Source of the DNA: Candidatus Nanoarchaeia archaeon
Lineage (GTDB): Archaea; Nanobdellota; Nanobdellia; Woesearchaeales; CG1-02-33-12
Length of the DNA stretch: 24,330 bases
Direction: 5' to 3'
Assembly: GCA_028711925.1 (NCBI GenBank)
Contig: JAQTRH010000003.1
Coordinates: 1 to 24,330 of the forward strand
Made by a program: the position numbers and the translations under genes
Shown here: positions 1-7,356 of the stretch, piece by piece
How positions within the stretch are numbered: the first letter of the stretch is position 1
Layout: every line of letters begins with the position of its first letter
The notes under the pieces: model-generated
Database searches by the model: none
What the model was told of the DNA's origin: nothing
What the model saw: the letters and a program-made list of their open reading frames with translations, nothing else

Positions 1-1
1 T

Positions 2-1924
2 ACTGTGGAGTATAGCCTTTCTGAGCAGGAAAAATTATTGAAAAATGAATTAAAGCAGAATCTTGATAATCTTAAACAAGACATTGCAGAATCAGTTGAG
101 AAAAAAAACAAGATTGAAATTAATATTGAGGAGCTTGAAAAAGTGGTTTATGTTGATGAGATAAAACAAAATTTCAATGCTGCGCAGCAAAGAATTTCAA
201 GGCTTATTGAAAGCCTCAATGAATTAAGAAAATTATGGGATAAACAAGACTACTACCAGTTAAATGAAAAATTCAATGATGTTAATAAGGAATCAATACA
301 GATAAATGAATCTATTAAAAAAATTGAGGAAAATGTATCTTACTCTTTGCTTTTGCATAACGAGCTTGCATCCAAGCTTAATGAAACAAAACAAAAATTA
401 ACAGAATTAAATCAGTCTTTGATTTTAGATGAAGATATTGCAGCTGAAATAAATAAAAACATAAACAATTTTAATTCTGTTTTAATTTTGTTTAACTCAA
501 AACAAGATATCTCAAAAAAGATAATTCAGGTTGAATCTTTGTATAATTCTGTTTATATTTTATATGGTACTATAAATGATTATGAAAAAAGAGAAGTACT
601 AAAAAAGAATATAGAAGTGGATATCAATTATGAGATTTTATGCAATTTAAACAAAAGCTGCGTGGAAAGGCCGTCAATAACTGAAAGGGCAAATCAGACA
701 GAGTTCAATCTTAAAGAAGCGTGCGATGATATAGAATATCTTAAAATAAATTACCTTAATATAAGCGCAAACAATTCAAATAATGAAACAATAAACACTG
801 TTAAGCAGGATACTGCGCAGAAATACTTAAACCAGCTTCCCGAGCAGGGAGATAATTTTGAGATAATAGAGGAAATTCTTTTATCATACGGAAATGATTC
901 AATAAATCAGGAATACAGTTTAGATAATTTGTTTTTACAACTTGTAAAAGACCAGCCAGAAAGCTGCAAAAAATTGAATCTTAGTTATAATTTAATGATT
1001 AATGAAGAGATTAAGATAATTAAAGAAAAAGAAGCAATGCCTGTTGAAATTAATATTGAATTTAATGAACATAGTTTAAAATGCTGTGTTTTTAAAGAGT
1101 GTGAACCTTGCTGCACAACAAAAAAGTGCATAAACGATCCTTCAAAATTCCCTATTGTTTTTGTTCATGGCCACAGCGTCAACAAAAATACTGCAGCAGA
1201 CCACAGCCTTGATGTATTTAACAAACTCCAGAAAGAGCTTGAGAAAGACGGATACCTCAATGCAGGGTCGATAACACTTTACGCTTCAGATGATGCATCT
1301 CCTGGAGCTTGGGGGCTAATGCAAACTCCTGTAAGCATAAAGGCAAGCTATTATTTTGATGTTTTTCAAGAGCCTGAGAATTATCTTGTTGTACAGATAA
1401 AAAGTGAAAACATTGATACATATGCAGTAAGGATGCAGGAGATAATAAATAGTGTGAAACACAGGACAGGAAAGCCAAAAGTGATATTAATTGCCCACAG
1501 CATGGGGGGCCTTGTTTCAAGAAGGTATCTTCAGATATTTGGTGAGGATGATGTTGAAAAGCTCATAATGATAGGCACTCCAAACCAGGGTATTGAAGGA
1601 GATATTGCCCACATGTGCCCTATAATAGGAAGCAGGTATGCATGCCGTGATATGCTTGCTGACAGCCTTTTCATGAACAAGCTGAACAGTGGAAATCTTC
1701 CTGATATTGAAACTTATATGATAATAGGTGATGGCTGCGAATTGGATGGCCAGCCTTCAGATGGAACAGTGCTTGTAAAAAATGCAAGGCTTGAGGGTGA
1801 GAAAGTAAGAAATTTTGTAGTAAATGGGACTTGCGAAGGCATTAAAAAGCTCCATTCAAAGATGCTTGACCCAAAAATCCACCCTGAAGTTTATGACATA
1901 ATTATAACTGCCTTAAGAGAGTGA
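2..1924 (+). CDS. Coiled-coil / Cys-rich / lipase-like alpha/beta hydrolase, 5' end beyond window
   Basis: The frame is open to the left edge. A GTG at base 5 is the first possible start, but the N-terminus, probably including an export signal, likely lies outside the window. Residues 1 to about 340 are rich in Lys, Glu, Asn and Leu with heptad-like spacing, suggesting long coiled coils. A short Cys-rich segment follows (residues about 357-378, with paired CC motifs) and then an alpha/beta hydrolase domain. The hydrolase shows the oxyanion-side FVHGHS motif, a nucleophile elbow AHSMGG, a probable acid in PSDGTV and a probable catalytic His in KLHSKM. This is the lipase/PGAP1-like type seen in DPANN archaea. 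The Cys residues suggest an extracytoplasmic, disulfide-stabilised protein acting on lipids or esters. The substrate cannot be told from the sequence. The hydrolase fold is quite sure; the role is inference. Confidence 0.8.
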   Translation, partial: TVEYSLSEQEKLLKNELKQNLDNLKQDIAESVEKKNKIEINIEELEKVVYVDEIKQNFNAAQQRISRLIESLNELRKLWDKQDYYQLNEKFNDVNKESIQINESIKKIEENVSYSLLLHNELASKLNETKQKLTELNQSLILDEDIAAEINKNINNFNSVLILFNSKQDISKKIIQVESLYNSVYILYGTINDYEKREVLKKNIEVDINYEILCNLNKSCVERPSITERANQTEFNLKEACDDIEYLKINYLNISANNSNNETINTVKQDTAQKYLNQLPEQGDNFEIIEEILLSYGNDSINQEYSLDNLFLQLVKDQPESCKKLNLSYNLMINEEIKIIKEKEAMPVEINIEFNEHSLKCCVFKECEPCCTTKKCINDPSKFPIVFVHGHSVNKNTAADHSLDVFNKLQKELEKDGYLNAGSITLYASDDASPGAWGLMQTPVSIKASYYFDVFQEPENYLVVQIKSENIDTYAVRMQEIINSVKHRTGKPKVILIAHSMGGLVSRRYLQIFGEDDVEKLIMIGTPNQGIEGDIAHMCPIIGSRYACRDMLADSLFMNKLNSGNLPDIETYMIIGDGCELDGQPSDGTVLVKNARLEGEKVRNFVVNGTCEGIKKLHSKMLDPKIHPEVYDIIITALRE

Positions 1925-1937
1925 TAATTTAGAAATG

Positions 1938-1989
1938 TTTATATATCAAAAGGATTGTTTATCCTATTTCCATATAATGGAGGGGTGAT
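1938..1989 (+). promoter_or_regulatory. Promoter and Shine-Dalgarno site of the DUF5654 gene
   Basis: A TATA-like element (TTTATATAT, 1938-1946) predicts transcription from about base 1968. This gives a leader of about 24 nt, and GGAGGGGTGAT at 1979-1989 complements the archaeal 16S 3' end. It is one of the few genes here with a clear leader and Shine-Dalgarno site. Confidence 0.6.
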
Positions 1990-1992
1990 TAA

Positions 1993-2235
1993 ATGAAAAG
2001 AGAGGTTATTGAAAAATTAGCTGCATTAGTTACAGCTGCTTTTGGTTTGGTTGCTGCATTGGCCTGGAATGATGCAATCAAGGCTTTGTTTGTAGGGCCA
2101 TGCGGAACAGATGAAGCAGGTGCTCTTTGCATGTTATCTTCTGGCGGGCCATGGGTTTATGCAATCATCATAACAATAATTGCGGTCTTTGCTACAATCT
2201 GGATAGGAAGAATATCAGCAGAAAAAAAGAAGTAA
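1993..2235 (+). CDS. DUF5654 family small membrane protein
   Basis: This 80-residue protein has two membrane segments. Residues about 8-31 include the sequence AAFGLVAALAWNDAI, which I recognise as the hallmark of DUF5654, and residues about 53-72 form the second helix. The two helices are joined by a short loop with two Cys (CGTDEAGALC). The C-terminus is Lys-rich, probably cytoplasmic. The family is common in archaea and has no known function. The start is fixed by a strong Shine-Dalgarno site. The stop codon abuts the stop of the convergent dtdA gene with no intervening base. Confidence 0.85.
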   Translation: MKREVIEKLAALVTAAFGLVAALAWNDAIKALFVGPCGTDEAGALCMLSSGGPWVYAIIITIIAVFATIWIGRISAEKKK

Positions 2236-3063
2236 TCAGCTGAATTCTTTTGTTTTTTTATATTTTATATTTAATTCTTCAAGAATATCTGTTATTTTCT
2301 GTTTGTATTGGCCGAGGCCTTTCCAATCCAGTACAACTTCCTCGCATTTGTGAGAATTTCTTTCAATGGCCTGCAGAATCATTTCCTTGTCTAAATTTTC
2401 AAGCATATATTTTGGGCAGACATGTCCGAATGCCAAGTTTGATTTTTCCATAACCTTTTTAAAATTTGGGCAGTGGTGCGGGCCTCCAATGCCGAAAGCT
2501 GTCTTGTAATGATTATGCTTTTTTGGTATTACACTCATTATTGTTTTTGCTATGATTTCCCCTGCTTTTTTGTCAGGCCACTGCTTTTCACAAGAGCCGA
2601 TTTCAATAAACATGCAGGGTGTTTTTGCCAAATATGGGCCGTGGTGGGTGCATTCTTGTATTATCTCATACTTATTGTTATTATTTGCAAGCTTTTCAAT
2701 TTTAAACAAACAATCCCTAAGATAATCAGCGTCTGCAATGCAAAGCTTTCTGTCTTTCCCCCCGAATTCTGCCTTTGCCCAGTTGCCCTGTATATGAACA
2801 GAAAGAGATGCTATTCCAGACTTGCTTTGGTGTTTTGTTGCAAACACAATAAAATCCGCATCTATTTTCTCGTCAATATTTTCGCAGTCAATGGAATCCT
2901 TTTCAGTAGTGTAAAGCCTTATCTTCTCTTTTTCAATATTAATCTCATAAATTTTTTCTTGTTCAAATTCCTCTTCGGTTTCCCTGAAGTCAAATAATCT
3001 AAGCAAACATTCCTTTATGTTCATTCCTGCCATATCCTTCTTTGAAACAATTATCGCTTTCAT
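2236..3063 (-). CDS. dtdA: D-aminoacyl-tRNA deacylase, GEK1/archaeal type
   Basis: The enzyme hydrolyses D-amino acids mischarged onto tRNA, recycling the tRNA and keeping D-residues out of proteins. The 275 residues match the length of the archaeal DtdA family (GEK1 in plants). The N-terminal half carries the FATKHQSKSGI segment typical of the family. The core motifs are ECTHHGP (about residues 137-143), a conserved Glu in MFIEIGS, and GIGGPHHCPNF (about residues 191-201). Their His residues are likely to bind the zinc required by this family. The gene is monocistronic. A TATA box about 26 nt upstream of ATG 3063 points to a leaderless mRNA. It is divergent from the membrane-anchored protein that starts at 3180. 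Confidence 0.93.
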   Translation of the reverse strand: MKAIIVSKKDMAGMNIKECLLRLFDFRETEEEFEQEKIYEINIEKEKIRLYTTEKDSIDCENIDEKIDADFIVFATKHQSKSGIASLSVHIQGNWAKAEFGGKDRKLCIADADYLRDCLFKIEKLANNNNKYEIIQECTHHGPYLAKTPCMFIEIGSCEKQWPDKKAGEIIAKTIMSVIPKKHNHYKTAFGIGGPHHCPNFKKVMEKSNLAFGHVCPKYMLENLDKEMILQAIERNSHKCEEVVLDWKGLGQYKQKITDILEELNIKYKKTKEFS

Positions 3064-3083
3064 AAGTTTTTGTTTAGACAGCT

Positions 3084-3093
3084 AATATAAAAA
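3084..3093 (-). promoter_or_regulatory. TATA box of dtdA
   Basis: Minus-strand TTTATATTA preceded by a purine-rich BRE-like tract. Its centre is about 26 nt from the dtdA ATG, so transcription should begin at or next to the start codon. Confidence 0.55.
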
Positions 3094-3133
3094 GTCTTTG
3101 CAACCTGGGTTTTAACCACTGTAAAATAGAAAA

Positions 3134-3143
3134 GTATAAAAAT
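3134..3143 (+). promoter_or_regulatory. TATA box of the membrane-anchored protein gene
   Basis: AGTATAAAAA preceded by AAA. It predicts transcription from about base 3164, a leader of about 16 nt. A G-rich run (GGGGGA, 3170-3175) could be a weak ribosome site. Confidence 0.45.
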
Positions 3144-3179
3144 AAGAAACACATTTATCTTTGTAGTTGGGGGAAATTT

Positions 3180-3803
3180 ATGAGAAAAGTAGAGTTATTA
3201 GTGCTTGTTGTATCCGCATTGCTAGTTGCATTCTCTTCATATTCTTTTGCTTTATATGTTCAGAGTATTAATGATTCAATAACAGATGAAAAAGAAGAGG
3301 GCATTAAGGAAGAGCAGACTACTCCTTTAAGCGGTTTCCTGATAAAATTGCCAATATACGGAAAACAGGAAATCAAGGGGGAATTTACAGATATGATTGA
3401 TATAAACCTTTCATACAACAGCGGAACAGAATGGGATCCTGATGATAATGGAATTGAATCAAAAGAAGGGGTTGTAGACCTAACAGCCAGGAAAACAGAG
3501 TTTGGATGGCCTGTAAATGAATCAAACCTCTGCACAAAATGGATTGTCTTATCAGAGGATACAGAAAATTATGAAGCAGTCTGCCTCGGCTCAAAAAAGG
3601 CATGCAATTTCCTTTATCTTGACAGCCAGAAAAACAGCAACTGGAATGACCCCTTGTTTGTGCACTATGAAAGATATGGCGCAACATCAAACAATACAGT
3701 AAGCGCACAGGTTTTCTATATTGATTACAGCACTGAGATTGATGATCTTTATTCAGATATACGTGAAAGCGAGATGCAGCGGCTTCCTGTGCTTTTTAAA
3801 TAG
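3180..3803 (+). CDS. Membrane-anchored extracytoplasmic protein of unknown function
   Basis: I do not recognise a family. The 207 residues begin with a basic tip and one hydrophobic helix (about residues 5-27, VELLVLVVSALLVAFSS...), either a signal anchor or a type I signal peptide. No lipobox Cys is visible. A short Glu/Lys-rich linker follows and then a soluble domain of about 150 residues. This has an Asp-rich loop (DPDDNG) that could bind calcium, three Cys residues that could form disulfides (CTKW, CLGS, ACNF), and several N-glycosylation sequons. These features fit an exported domain. The last residues (PVLFK) show no second membrane segment. The gene stands alone, tail-to-tail with the small zinc-ribbon gene that ends 2 bp away. 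Confidence 0.7.
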   Translation: MRKVELLVLVVSALLVAFSSYSFALYVQSINDSITDEKEEGIKEEQTTPLSGFLIKLPIYGKQEIKGEFTDMIDINLSYNSGTEWDPDDNGIESKEGVVDLTARKTEFGWPVNESNLCTKWIVLSEDTENYEAVCLGSKKACNFLYLDSQKNSNWNDPLFVHYERYGATSNNTVSAQVFYIDYSTEIDDLYSDIRESEMQRLPVLFK

Positions 3804-3805
3804 AA

Positions 3806-3940
3806 TTAATCTTTTGATACAGCAACCTGGTGGTTGCACTTTCTGCATTTCCATATAACATATTCTGTATCACCAACAGTTTCAGAAGAAATTTTATCCA
3901 TCTCTGAACTGCAGAGCTGGCATATCTTTGTTTCCTGCAT
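3806..3940 (-). CDS. 44-residue zinc-ribbon microprotein
   Basis: A short frame reads MQETKICQLCSSEMDKIS, then about 12 residues, then a tail with the second Cys pair in WKCRKCNHQVAVSKD. The two CxxC knuckles are 22 residues apart, the pattern of a rubredoxin-like or zinc-ribbon fold binding one zinc ion. It begins 9 nt after the stop of the COG1395 regulator gene on the same strand, so it is probably the second gene of that operon. No strong Shine-Dalgarno sequence precedes it, which suggests translational coupling. The function is unknown. The paired knuckles and operon position make a real gene more likely than a chance frame. Confidence 0.65.
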   Translation of the reverse strand: MQETKICQLCSSEMDKISSETVGDTEYVIWKCRKCNHQVAVSKD

Positions 3941-3949
3941 AATAATGTA

Positions 3950-4816
3950 TTATTCAAACTCCTTTAAAAACTTTACCAATTCATTGGATTTTTCAAACTC
4001 CATGAACTCCTCTTTTGTCAATGAAGGAATATCTTTTGGCTTTTTTTTCTTGAATATCACAAGGTTGTCAACATCAAAAAGCTTTGATAATGAGCTTAGC
4101 CTGGGGTTTGTTTTGTCGCCAATGCCTGTAACTATAACTTCTTTGTCTTTTTTTGATATTATGTCAAAAGGCACTTTTCTTGTTTCCATTGTCTTAAAGC
4201 CAAGGTCAGAGTATTTTTTTGATATTTTTGATTTGTAATTCTCATATATTTCCTTTTTTGAATCAAATATATTTATCTTGTCAAAAACATCATCACCAAA
4301 AATTTCGTAAAGCCTTATTGCCCTTTCTATTCTTATCTCTGCATTATTGCTTTCATACCTTGATATCATGCGGTTGCTTACTCCGAGCTTTTTTGCAAGG
4401 CTGTTTATTGAATAGCCTTCTTTTTCCCTTTTGTTTTTCAGCTTGTTTCCTATTAAGCTTGCTGTCAACCCTGCTTTTGTTCTTTTTACAAAAGGAAAGT
4501 TGTTATCAACGCATCTCTTGAAAGTTGATAAATTTAAGGTATAGATGCCGAATCTTGAATATACAACGTTGTTTTCAAGGCTAGTTCCTGCTTTTTCTGA
4601 GATAATTATCGGGGAGGCATTTATGTAAGAGCTAATTCTGTGCATTTCATCTGTGAATTCCTTTTTCACTGAGTTTGCATCCTCAAGGACTTTTATCAGA
4701 AGGATGGCCTCAGGGCCCTTTGCAACAAGGTCAAAGCATGTTCTGGTCATGCTCTTTATTGTAAATCCTTTCTTAAGAAGAAATATTCCAATGCTGTCTA
4801 GGATGGCCTGCTTCAT
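3950..4816 (-). CDS. COG1395-type archaeal HTH transcriptional regulator
   Basis: The protein has 288 residues from ATG 4816. The N-terminal part (about 1-115) resembles the restriction-endonuclease-like domain of this archaeal regulator family (note the spacing of FDLVAKG and ILLIKVLED). A Cro/C1-type helix-turn-helix follows at about 118-175, with SINSLAKKLGVSNRMISRYE as the recognition unit. The C-terminal part (about 190-288) is family-specific. An in-frame ATG at 4831 would add five residues. The TATA box at 4839-4850 places transcription start at about 4816-4820, so the 4816 ATG, giving a leaderless mRNA, is preferred. The target genes are unknown. The zinc-ribbon microprotein lies just downstream and may be a partner. 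Confidence 0.85.
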   Translation of the reverse strand: MKQAILDSIGIFLLKKGFTIKSMTRTCFDLVAKGPEAILLIKVLEDANSVKKEFTDEMHRISSYINASPIIISEKAGTSLENNVVYSRFGIYTLNLSTFKRCVDNNFPFVKRTKAGLTASLIGNKLKNKREKEGYSINSLAKKLGVSNRMISRYESNNAEIRIERAIRLYEIFGDDVFDKINIFDSKKEIYENYKSKISKKYSDLGFKTMETRKVPFDIISKKDKEVIVTGIGDKTNPRLSSLSKLFDVDNLVIFKKKKPKDIPSLTKEEFMEFEKSNELVKFLKEFE

Positions 4817-4838
4817 GATAAATACAAACATCCTTCCT

Positions 4839-4850
4839 TATAAATATATT
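4839..4850 (-). promoter_or_regulatory. TATA box of the COG1395 regulator operon
   Basis: Minus-strand AATATATTTATA, centred about 26-28 nt from the ATG at 4816. This spacing decides between the two possible start codons. Confidence 0.55.
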
Positions 4851-4908
4851 TGGGTTGGGTTGAAAATGATTCGTGAGTTCTGGAAAAATCAATTAAAATT
4901 AACAGAAA

Positions 4909-4919
4909 AGCTTAAATAT
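4909..4919 (+). promoter_or_regulatory. BRE/TATA of the winged-helix/RelE-like pair
   Basis: AGCTTAAATAT preceded by GAAA is a close match to an archaeal BRE-TATA unit. Its centre is about 28 nt from the ATG at 4944, implying leaderless transcription of the first gene. Confidence 0.6.
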
Positions 4920-4943
4920 TAGTATTATATATAGTTATATAAG

Positions 4944-5210
4944 ATGTCACAATCAGCAAAACTGCATAGCCCAACACTGGAATCAGTAATTATGGTAGAA
5001 AAAACCATACAAAAAAATAGTCAAGAGTGCGGAAAATACCAATTATGGAAAAAACTGCCTAAAAAGATGATGTATCAGACATATCAAATTATATTAAACT
5101 ATTTAGAGGATTCAGGCAAAGTGATGATTGATAATGAAGGCTGCATAATCTGGACATACGACCCAGAGGGAATAAAGAAGCTAATTTCTAAAGGTCTTAA
5201 ACTAAGATGA
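4944..5210 (+). CDS. Small winged-helix-like protein, probable antitoxin
   Basis: This 88-residue protein has a helix-rich centre (QLWKKLPKKMMYQTYQIILNYLEDSG) and a short hairpin (KVMIDNEGCIIWTYD), the layout of a winged helix. It is followed by a basic tail. Its last four bases overlap the start of a RelE/ParE-superfamily gene (ATGA overlap at 5207-5210). In a toxin-antitoxin pair, the upstream small DNA-binding protein normally neutralises the toxin and represses the promoter. I infer that role from arrangement and fold. No antitoxin assay-backed family can be named from sequence alone. The start is supported by a TATA box placed for leaderless transcription. Confidence 0.7.
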   Translation: MSQSAKLHSPTLESVIMVEKTIQKNSQECGKYQLWKKLPKKMMYQTYQIILNYLEDSGKVMIDNEGCIIWTYDPEGIKKLISKGLKLR

Positions 5211-5545
5211 ATGAAAAACAGATTTATGTAATTTTCGGCAGTAAGAAATTAGAATCAAGTTTTGAATCTTTGAAAAAAGGAAAATTCCAGGATAAACAGC
5301 TTTATGATTCAATAGAAAAGGCGATCAAGAATTTAAAAAACAATCCAAGCTGTGGAATAAAGATACCAAAGAAGTTGTGGCCCAAAATTTATATGAAAAA
5401 ATACAGCACAACCAACTTATGGAAATATGATTTGCCAAATGGTTGGAGATTGGTTTATACAATCAAGACAGACGAGATTATGATATTAAGTGTTATACTT
5501 GAATGGTTTAATCACAAGGAATATGAGAAAAGGTTTAAGTATTGA
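5207..5545 (+). CDS. RelE/ParE-superfamily toxin-like protein
   Basis: This 112-residue protein is basic, of typical RelE/ParE fold length. An N-terminal helical region (about 15-45) is followed by a beta-rich half. Its hallmark segment NLWKYDLPNGWRLVYTI and final strand ILEWFNHKEYEKRF match the pattern in which basic and aromatic residues on the sheet and a late His/Tyr contact mRNA on the ribosome in RelE-like RNases. Members of the superfamily either cleave mRNA in the ribosome (RelE) or poison gyrase (ParE). Since this archaeal window shows topoisomerase VI, ribosome-dependent cleavage is the more likely target, but that is inference. It is translationally coupled to the winged-helix partner by the 4-base overlap. 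Confidence 0.78.
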   Translation: MNEKQIYVIFGSKKLESSFESLKKGKFQDKQLYDSIEKAIKNLKNNPSCGIKIPKKLWPKIYMKKYSTTNLWKYDLPNGWRLVYTIKTDEIMILSVILEWFNHKEYEKRFKY

Positions 5546-5567
5546 TTTCTATTTAAAAAACAAAAGA

Positions 5568-5578
5568 TTTAATAAATA
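5568..5578 (+). promoter_or_regulatory. TATA box of the ABCE1 gene
   Basis: TTTAATAAATA, centred about 26 nt upstream of ATG 5599, in the 53-bp gap after the toxin gene. It supports leaderless transcription of ABCE1. Confidence 0.5.
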
Positions 5579-5598
5579 AATAGCCAAAACTGATTATT

Positions 5599-7356
5599 AT
5601 GACAAGGATAGCTGTTATTGACAAGGAAAAGTGCAGTCCGTCTAAGTGCCAGAACCTCTGCTTAAAGCTTTGCCCGAGGAATAGAACTGGCGAGGAATGC
5701 ATAGTAATGGGAGAAGATGGCAAGCCCGAGATAGATGAAACTATATGTACTGGCTGCGGAATATGCTCAAACAGATGCCCTTTTGAGGCAATCCATATAA
5801 TCAATCTTCCTGAAGAGCTTGACAAGGATCCAATACACCAGTACGGAAAAAACGGATTCAGATTATACAACTTGCCAATACCACTATTCGGAAAAGTTGT
5901 TGGAATTCTAGGACAGAATGGAATAGGAAAATCCACTGCAATAAAGATAATTTCAGGAATACTAAAGCCGAACATGGGAGATCTTTCAAAAAAAGAACAT
6001 GATGTAAATGAGTTAATAAAATTCTTCAAGGGAACAGAAGCCCAGATATTTTTTGAAAAAGTAAAAAATAAAGAAATCACAATCGCCTATAAGCCGCAAT
6101 CTGTTGATTTAATACCAAGAACATTTAACGGAAAAGTAAAAGAGCTCTTAAAAAAGGTTGATGAAAAAAACAACATAAAAGAAATAACAAAAAAATTAGG
6201 CATAGAAAAAATACTTGAAAGCAATATAAGTGAAATCTCAGGAGGAGAGCTCCAGCGTGTAGCAATTGCCGCCTGTGTACTAAAAAAAGCAAACTTATAT
6301 GTTTTTGACGAGCCAACTTCTTACCTTGATGTAAAGCAGAGAATCATAGTAAGCAAGTTCATAAGAGATCTTGCAGATGAAGACACAGCAGTCATAGTTG
6401 TTGAGCACGATTTGATAATCCTTGACTACATAGCAGACTTAATCAATGTAATGTATGGGCAGGAAGGCTGTTATGGTGTTGTATCAATGCCTAAATCAGC
6501 AAAAGCAGGAATAAACATCTATCTTGACGGTTATCTTAAAGAAGAGAATATAAGATTCAGGAACAACAAAATAAAATTTCAAACAAATGCCCCTGCAAAG
6601 ATGACAAATGAAAATATTTTAACCAGCTGGGAAAACATAGAAAAAAGCCTCGGCAATTTCCAGTTAAAAGCAGAAAAAGGAAATATTTACAAAAAAGCAA
6701 TTATAGGTGTTCTAGGGGAGAATGCAATAGGAAAAACATCTTTTGTAAAGATTCTTGCAGGAGTGATAAAACAAGACAATGGGGAGATAAAAGAAAAAAT
6801 AAAAGTGTCTTACAAGCCCCAATATATAAATACAAATTCTGATGAAATTGTTGCATCTGTTTTAAAAGATGCAATAATAGGCTATAACACCCAGATTGTA
6901 AAACCTTTAAACCTTAAGCAACTGTTAACAAAAAAAGTAAATGAATTATCAGGCGGAGAACTTCAAAGGGTGGCAATTGCAGAATGCCTTTCAAAAAAAG
7001 CAGAACTGTATCTTTTAGATGAGCCCTCTGCCTACCTTGATGTAGAGCAAAGATTAATTTTGTCAAAGGTAATAAAAGACCTTGCAGAAAAAGAGGGCAA
7101 GACAATGCTTATAGTAGACCATGATGTATTGTTTATTGATTATCTTTCAGATGAATTAATTGTTTTTGAAGGAGAACCAGCTTTAAAGGGAAAAGTAAAC
7201 GGCCCATTCACAATGACAGAAGGAATGAACAAATTCCTTAACAGCCTTGATATGACCTTTAGAAGGGATCCTGAAAGCAAAAGGCCAAGGGCAAACAAAC
7301 TAAACTCGCAGATGGACCAAAAGCAAAAAAAGGAAAACAAGTTCTATTATGTATGA
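5599..7356 (+). CDS. abce1: ABCE1 / Rli1 ribosome-recycling ATPase
   Basis: ABCE1 splits 70S-type ribosomes into subunits after termination, using ATP binding by twin ABC domains and an N-terminal iron-sulfur domain. The 585 residues show the two [4Fe-4S] cluster motifs (Cys-rich segment about residues 12-35 and CTGCGICSNRCPF about 55-67). The first nucleotide-binding domain has Walker A GQNGIGKST (about 105-113), signature SGGELQRVAIA and Walker B YVFDEPTSYLD. The second has Walker A GENAIGKTS (about 373-381), SGGELQRVAIA and YLLDEPSAYLD. The C-terminal hinge FRRDPESKRPRANK is diagnostic for the family. Every key catalytic motif is intact. The 3' end overlaps the convergent TPR gene by 10 bp. 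Confidence 0.97.
   Translation: MTRIAVIDKEKCSPSKCQNLCLKLCPRNRTGEECIVMGEDGKPEIDETICTGCGICSNRCPFEAIHIINLPEELDKDPIHQYGKNGFRLYNLPIPLFGKVVGILGQNGIGKSTAIKIISGILKPNMGDLSKKEHDVNELIKFFKGTEAQIFFEKVKNKEITIAYKPQSVDLIPRTFNGKVKELLKKVDEKNNIKEITKKLGIEKILESNISEISGGELQRVAIAACVLKKANLYVFDEPTSYLDVKQRIIVSKFIRDLADEDTAVIVVEHDLIILDYIADLINVMYGQEGCYGVVSMPKSAKAGINIYLDGYLKEENIRFRNNKIKFQTNAPAKMTNENILTSWENIEKSLGNFQLKAEKGNIYKKAIIGVLGENAIGKTSFVKILAGVIKQDNGEIKEKIKVSYKPQYINTNSDEIVASVLKDAIIGYNTQIVKPLNLKQLLTKKVNELSGGELQRVAIAECLSKKAELYLLDEPSAYLDVEQRLILSKVIKDLAEKEGKTMLIVDHDVLFIDYLSDELIVFEGEPALKGKVNGPFTMTEGMNKFLNSLDMTFRRDPESKRPRANKLNSQMDQKQKKENKFYYV

Noticed and set aside
1257..1520. Open frame on the minus strand inside the lipase domain
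   Set aside because: It is a shadow of the conserved hydrolase-coding strand and shows no recognisable domain.
2473..2997. Long open frame on the plus strand opposite dtdA
   Set aside because: It is antisense to a well-conserved enzyme, has a Cys/Phe-rich composition typical of reverse frames of AT-rich genes, and has no promoter.
5553..6080. Hydrophobic frame on the minus strand opposite the 5' part of the ABCE1 gene
   Set aside because: It is the reverse complement of the iron-sulfur and first ATPase regions, whose protein motifs are diagnostic on the plus strand.
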